Source: Neobacillus citreus (lineage in GTDB: Bacteria; Bacillota; Bacilli; Bacillales; Cytobacillaceae). From it: a stretch of 64,000 nt of DNA. Positions within the stretch are counted from its first letter, which is position 1. Each line of letters begins with the position of its first letter. The notes under the pieces are model-generated. The model was not told the origin of the DNA. It was given only the letters and a program-made list of their open reading frames with translations, and ran no database searches. The translations under genes and the position numbers were made by a program. The stretch lies in contig NZ_JAGYPE020000006.1 in the NCBI RefSeq assembly GCF_018343545.2, positions 62,759 to 126,758 on the forward strand, in the 5' to 3' direction. Below, one piece after another: positions 60,104 through 64,000 of the stretch.

Positions 60104-61843
60104 TCAAGTTGTTTTTAAACGAATCATTTGTAAAAATAACTCACCTTTTCTAGATATGGTTGTTCCTGAACGACCTTGACGAACATTCAACAATTCCAAT
60201 TGGTTAAGGACTTCTAGTCGTAATCGCAATTGCTGTTCCGAAAGAGTAAGTCCATTTTCCTGAAGCCTTCCCTTAACAACTGTACGGCCAAATGATTCAC
60301 ACTGTTTCTTACCTAGTTCAAAAATCTCAAGTATTGCAAGGCTCTCTTCTAAGAATCCGTGTTCTTCAATATTTAAAATAAGTTCATTTAATTCACTCTC
60401 AGTCATTTCTTGCAAAGGAATGGATTCCTTTATATTTTTTTGAAGCCTGCCCTTAATATAAAACGGCAATGACTCTAACGTTAATTCCTTTTCCACCAAG
60501 CAAGCCATGTATGAAACAGCATTGAATAATTCTTTTACATTTCCTGGCCAAGAATAGTGTTTCAGAAGGTTAATCATATCAGGGGGTATAACCAATTTTT
60601 CATGAAATAAATGGGATTGAAGATAAGTCTGAATGAGCGATTCAAAATCTTCCTTTCTCTCTGACAAAGAAGGAACTTTACAGGTTAATACAGCCAAATA
60701 ATAAAATAGATCCTTACGAAATTTATTCTCATCCATTAACAATGAAAGATCATTAGTACTAATCGTAATTATCCTTACCTGTACGGAAATTGGCTGTTTC
60801 CCTCCTAACCTAATAACTTGGCCTTCCTCAATCGTTTGAAGAAGTCTGCCTTGCAAGGAAATAGGCAGTTCATCAATTTCTTCAATGCATAGCGTCCCGC
60901 CATTTGCCATTTCAAAAAGGCCCGGAGTAATCTGCCCATCAAATTCTGTTCCATAAAAGTCTCTTTCCAGTACATCTGGAGGCCATCCTGCACAATTGAT
61001 GCTAAGATACGGTCCATCTTTCATTAAAGAATCGTTATGAATGGCCTGTGCGAGCATTCTTTTTCCGGTGCCAGTTTCCCCAAAAATATGTACAGGGTCA
61101 CTCATTTTAGCAAGCTTTTTTGCAATGTATAAAGTATCGTTCATCGCCTTACTATTTGCTATCACATCATCAAAAAAATACTTGGCTGTTTTTCCCTCCC
61201 CCTCCCCAGTCCATTTACTATAGGAGGCAGAAGTCTTTAAATTATTGTTTTCATTAGATACCGCGACTAGGGATTTCATATAACGATTGGTTAAAAAGAA
61301 GTGAGAACAATCTAATCCAAGCAATTTAAATACTTCAAAAACCGTTTCCAAGGCAAGAACTCGGTAGCCTATATCGATTACTTCAAATCCACCTTCTGGA
61401 ACTAGTTGTATCTCCCCTAGAGTAACTACATAATCAATATTTAAAGGAATATCAGAATCCGGATTATAGCCAAAATAGTTATGCTCAAACACTGCCTCTT
61501 GAAGTGCTTTAACTGTTTCATCTGTGTTTTGCTTTGTGTCGTTTACAATTAAAATATTTTTTCCTTTAGGAGATGAAAGCAGCTTAGCCATATTTACATA
61601 ATTAAATCCTCGTTCTGCTATTACATATTTAGCTCCATCTGGCAAAAAGGGACGAACAAGCGGAAAAATAAAGTTTGATCCTAATAGAACAATATCATCT
61701 TTTGAAATTTCCTCTCTGGATAAATTCTTAATCGAAATTGGACGAATCCTGATTAAATCTCCAGCAATTTCTATCAGTTGCTTTGAAATCATTGACAGAT
61801 ATTCATCCTGAATGGAAATAATAGTTAATACTTTTTTGGCCAC
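60104..61843 (-). CDS. AAA+ regulator of sigma-54-activator type lacking GAFTGA
   Basis: 579 residues. The N-terminal receiver-like domain (about 1-190) resembles PrpR-type sensory domains (VLLGSNFIFPLVRPFLPDGAKYVIAERGF). The AAA+ core has Walker A GETGTGK (near 255), Walker B GGTLCIEEIDELP, and the FRKDLFYYLAVLTCKVPSLSERKEDF block. The L1 loop that carries GAFTGA is missing: FYGTEFDGQITPGLFEMANGG replaces FG-x-x-KGAFTGA-...-GLFELA. The C-terminus is winged-helix-like (LRLEVLNQLELLNVRQGRSGTTISRKGELFL) rather than a Fis helix. It probably regulates transcription without sigma-54. GTG start after AAAGGAGTG. Confidence 0.85.
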   Translation of the reverse strand: MAKKVLTIISIQDEYLSMISKQLIEIAGDLIRIRPISIKNLSREEISKDDIVLLGSNFIFPLVRPFLPDGAKYVIAERGFNYVNMAKLLSSPKGKNILIVNDTKQNTDETVKALQEAVFEHNYFGYNPDSDIPLNIDYVVTLGEIQLVPEGGFEVIDIGYRVLALETVFEVFKLLGLDCSHFFLTNRYMKSLVAVSNENNNLKTSASYSKWTGEGEGKTAKYFFDDVIANSKAMNDTLYIAKKLAKMSDPVHIFGETGTGKRMLAQAIHNDSLMKDGPYLSINCAGWPPDVLERDFYGTEFDGQITPGLFEMANGGTLCIEEIDELPISLQGRLLQTIEEGQVIRLGGKQPISVQVRIITISTNDLSLLMDENKFRKDLFYYLAVLTCKVPSLSERKEDFESLIQTYLQSHLFHEKLVIPPDMINLLKHYSWPGNVKELFNAVSYMACLVEKELTLESLPFYIKGRLQKNIKESIPLQEMTESELNELILNIEEHGFLEESLAILEIFELGKKQCESFGRTVVKGRLQENGLTLSEQQLRLRLEVLNQLELLNVRQGRSGTTISRKGELFLQMIRLKTT

Positions 61844-61882
61844 ATCACTTTCACTCCTTTATCCTTAAGCGCCAATTATCGT

Positions 61883-62854
61883 TTATTGATTATATAAATG
61901 GCAGGCGGAAAAGTGCCCTGGCTCAATTTCTATCAACTCAGGAACTACAGTTTTACAGATTTCCATACAAGCACTGCAACGGGGATGGAAGGTACATCCT
62001 GTCGGAGGTTTCGATGGACTTGGAATATCTCCTTGCAAAACAATTCGTTCTCTTTTTATACGCGGATTGGCAATAGGTACTGCAGACATTAATGCTTTAG
62101 TGTACGGGTGTAATGGATTCGCGTATATGGACTCTTTACTGGCAATTTCCACGATTCTTCCAAGGTACATTACGCCTACACGGTCACTAATATGCTCTAC
62201 AACACTCAGATCATGAGAAATAAAGAGATAGGTTAATCCAAATTCCTTCTGTAGATCCTGCATTAGGTTTAATACTTGGGATTGAATGGAAACATCTAAT
62301 GCCGAAACTGGTTCATCTGCTACGATTAGTTTTGGATTTACGGCCAATGCACGTGCAATCCCAATTCTTTGTCGCTGTCCTCCACTAAATTCATGGGCAT
62401 AACGGTTTGCTTGATACGAACTAAGACCAACATATTCTAATAGTTCGTGCACTCTTTTTTCTCTTTCTTTTTTTGTCATCATGCCATGAATGACTAAAGG
62501 CTCACCAATAATATCCCCAATATTCATACGTGGATTTAAGGAGGCATAAGGATCTTGAAATATCATTTGTAATTCTTTTCTTGTTTCTTGTAATTGTTTG
62601 TCATTTAACTTGCTAATATCTCTTCCATTAAACCAAATTTCTCCTTCAGTTGGCGCAAGCAACCTCATGATCATCCGGCCTGTTGTAGACTTACCGCAGC
62701 CGCTTTCTCCAACTAATCCCATTGTTTCGCCTTTTTGAATGGAAAGTGAAACTCCATCTACAGCCCGAACGTATGACTTTTTTTGCCCAAACAATCCTTT
62801 TCTAATAGGAAAGTGTTTCTTTAAATTTTTTGCCTCTACCAACAGTTCTGCCAT
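61883..62854 (-). CDS. Peptide ABC transporter ATP-binding protein (DppF/OppF type)
   Basis: 323 residues: Walker A GESGCGKST, Q-loop in MIFQDPYASLNPRM, signature FSGGQRQRIGIARAL, Walker B LIVADEPVSALD, H-loop FISHD. The C-terminal oligopeptide extension (CTFHPRCSACMEICK) is a peptide/nickel-importer hallmark, possibly binding an Fe-S cluster. 1 bp from the DppD-like gene. Confidence 0.92.
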   Translation of the reverse strand: MAELLVEAKNLKKHFPIRKGLFGQKKSYVRAVDGVSLSIQKGETMGLVGESGCGKSTTGRMIMRLLAPTEGEIWFNGRDISKLNDKQLQETRKELQMIFQDPYASLNPRMNIGDIIGEPLVIHGMMTKKEREKRVHELLEYVGLSSYQANRYAHEFSGGQRQRIGIARALAVNPKLIVADEPVSALDVSIQSQVLNLMQDLQKEFGLTYLFISHDLSVVEHISDRVGVMYLGRIVEIASKESIYANPLHPYTKALMSAVPIANPRIKRERIVLQGDIPSPSKPPTGCTFHPRCSACMEICKTVVPELIEIEPGHFSACHLYNQ

Positions 62855-63847
62855 TTATTTTGCCCCCTTTGTCAGTTCCTTCTGATATAGGAAACAGCGA
62901 CATTGATGTCCGTTTGAAATTTGCCGCAAATCTGGTTCGTTTTCGTTACAAATATCCATTGCTTCTGAACAGCGGGGAGCAAATTTGCAGCCTTTCGGCA
63001 TATTAGCAGGATTGGGGACATTTCCAGGAATAGGATCAAGTCTATTCGTCTTTTGCCCAAGCTTTGGAACAGAGTTAAGTAATCCTTTCGTATAAGGATG
63101 TTTTGGGTTCTCAAAGATCTCTATGACATCAGCTTCCTCTACCACTTTCCCGGCATACATCACTACTACGCGATCACACATTTCTGCTACGACACCTAAA
63201 TCATGCGTAATGAGCATGATCGCTGTCCCTTTTTCATTTTTTAATTTTTTCATAAGCTCTAAGATTTGAGCTTGAATCGTTACATCTAGTGCAGTCGTTG
63301 GCTCATCTGCAATCAATAGTGTTGGGTTGCATGCCATAGCCATTGCAATCATGACCCTTTGCCTCATTCCTCCGGATAGCTGATGGGGATATTCATCTAT
63401 TATTTCCTCAGCACGTGGGATTCCAACAAGCATCAACATATTAATCACATGTTCTCTAGCCCTTTTTTTGTCATATTTTAAATGGAGCTTAACAGCCTCA
63501 CCAATTTGCTCGCCGATTTTATAGACCGGATTCAGTGAGGTCATCGGTTCCTGAAAGATCATCGCTATTTCATTGCCGCGGATTTCTCTCAGTTCGTCCG
63601 CCGACAATGACAAAAGATTTTTCTCCTTGAAATGAATGGAACCATCTACTACTCTTCCTGGAGTGTGCTCAAGTAAACCCATTACAGAAAGCGATGTCAC
63701 GCTCTTCCCACATCCGGATTCCCCCACAACCCCCAGTGTTTCCCCCTCATTTATATATAGATCGACCCCGTTAACTGCAGGAATCTGACGATTATCCACG
63801 AAAAAATAAGTTTTTAAGTTTGATATTTCTAACAGCTTATTGTTCAT
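62855..63847 (-). CDS. Peptide ABC transporter ATP-binding protein (DppD/OppD type)
   Basis: 330 residues: Walker A GESGCGKSV, MIFQEPMTSLNPVYKIGEQI, signature LSGGMRQRVMIAMAM, Walker B LLIADEPTTALD, LITHD, and the C-terminal CKFAPRCSEAMDICNENEPDLRQ region. First ATPase after the permease gene at the window edge. Confidence 0.92.
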   Translation of the reverse strand: MNNKLLEISNLKTYFFVDNRQIPAVNGVDLYINEGETLGVVGESGCGKSVTSLSVMGLLEHTPGRVVDGSIHFKEKNLLSLSADELREIRGNEIAMIFQEPMTSLNPVYKIGEQIGEAVKLHLKYDKKRAREHVINMLMLVGIPRAEEIIDEYPHQLSGGMRQRVMIAMAMACNPTLLIADEPTTALDVTIQAQILELMKKLKNEKGTAIMLITHDLGVVAEMCDRVVVMYAGKVVEEADVIEIFENPKHPYTKGLLNSVPKLGQKTNRLDPIPGNVPNPANMPKGCKFAPRCSEAMDICNENEPDLRQISNGHQCRCFLYQKELTKGAK

Positions 63848-63865
63848 ATAATCGCTCCCTGTCTC

Positions 63866-64000
63866 TTAATCTTTCATCTTTGGATCAAGGGCATCTCGTA
63901 ACCCATCGCCCAACAGATTGAATGCTAGTACCGTTATAAAAATAGCTAAGCCAGGAAAAATGGTGACATGCGGGGCTGTATTTAAGAAATCCCTGCCGGA
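63866..64000 (-). CDS. Peptide ABC transporter permease (DppC type), 3' end only
   Basis: The last 44 codons run off the window edge and read ...[30 protein letters not shown] then TAA, the typical C-terminus of DppC/OppC permeases. It lies 18 bp before the DppD-like gene, completing the transporter operon with genes outside the window. Confidence 0.9.
   Translation of the reverse strand, partial: SGRDFLNTAPHVTIFPGLAIFITVLAFNLLGDGLRDALDPKMKD

Overview
The window looks like a chromosomal segment of a low-to-mid GC endospore-former-type Bacillota, most likely Bacillaceae. The signs are GGAGG-type ribosome-binding sites with ATG, GTG and TTG starts, a ureABCEFGD-ureH urease operon, a YkoGH-like two-component system with PepSY partners, a DabB-DabA-MpsC bicarbonate cluster, and a sugar ABC importer with no ATPase of its own, as in MsmX-dependent bacilli. 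I saw no rRNA, tRNA, CRISPR array, phage module or transposase gene.

Layout: 0-3 kb, a secreted tandem alpha/beta-hydrolase (5' end outside the window). 3-15 kb, housekeeping and orphan genes separated by many short repeats: a glutamate-synthase-like FMN protein, a nitroreductase, a two-gene orphan module whose first gene is broken by a fragment of dnaN, a HAD phosphatase, two CBO0543 membrane proteins, a GGDEF and an HD-GYP protein, an EamA transporter, two very small proteins and a PadR regulator. 15-22 kb, nickel transporter UreH, the complete urease operon, and a divergent urea transporter. 22-26 kb, a two-component system with two PepSY proteins and a small YheE-like protein. 26-33 kb, two unknown membrane proteins and a large STAND/TPR ATPase bracketed by directly repeated, decayed ydbC (PC4-like) copies. 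32-38 kb, an inorganic-carbon uptake operon (dabB, dabA, mpsC-like, carbonic-anhydrase-like). 38-43 kb, two LysR regulators, each divergent from a transporter (YeiH-type; split CHR chromate transporter). 43-56 kb, a sulfated-glycan locus: anaerobic sulfatase maturase, Cys-type sulfatase, two sugar permeases, a binding lipoprotein, a GH20 hexosaminidase, a secreted beta-helix/F5-8C protein and an AraC regulator. 56-59 kb, an AcfC-like binding protein, a COG4315 lipoprotein, and an ECF sigma/anti-sigma pair. 59-64 kb, D-amino acid aminotransferase, an AAA+ regulator without the GAFTGA loop, and a dipeptide ABC transporter running out of the window.

The dominant unexplained structure is a family of about 45 short elements of 29 bp: 9-bp inverted arms (TGAKGCATG ... 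CATGCMTCA) around an asymmetric core GGGACGGTTCT. They sit directly 3' of genes and usually point in the direction of transcription. In several genes the stop codon is the element's own terminal TGA, and in three genes translation runs into the element and adds a repeat-coded tail. Other notable points are the dnaN 5' fragment inside another gene, the ydbC pseudogene direct repeats flanking the STAND ATPase, and the GAFTGA-less regulator linked to D-amino acid and peptide genes.
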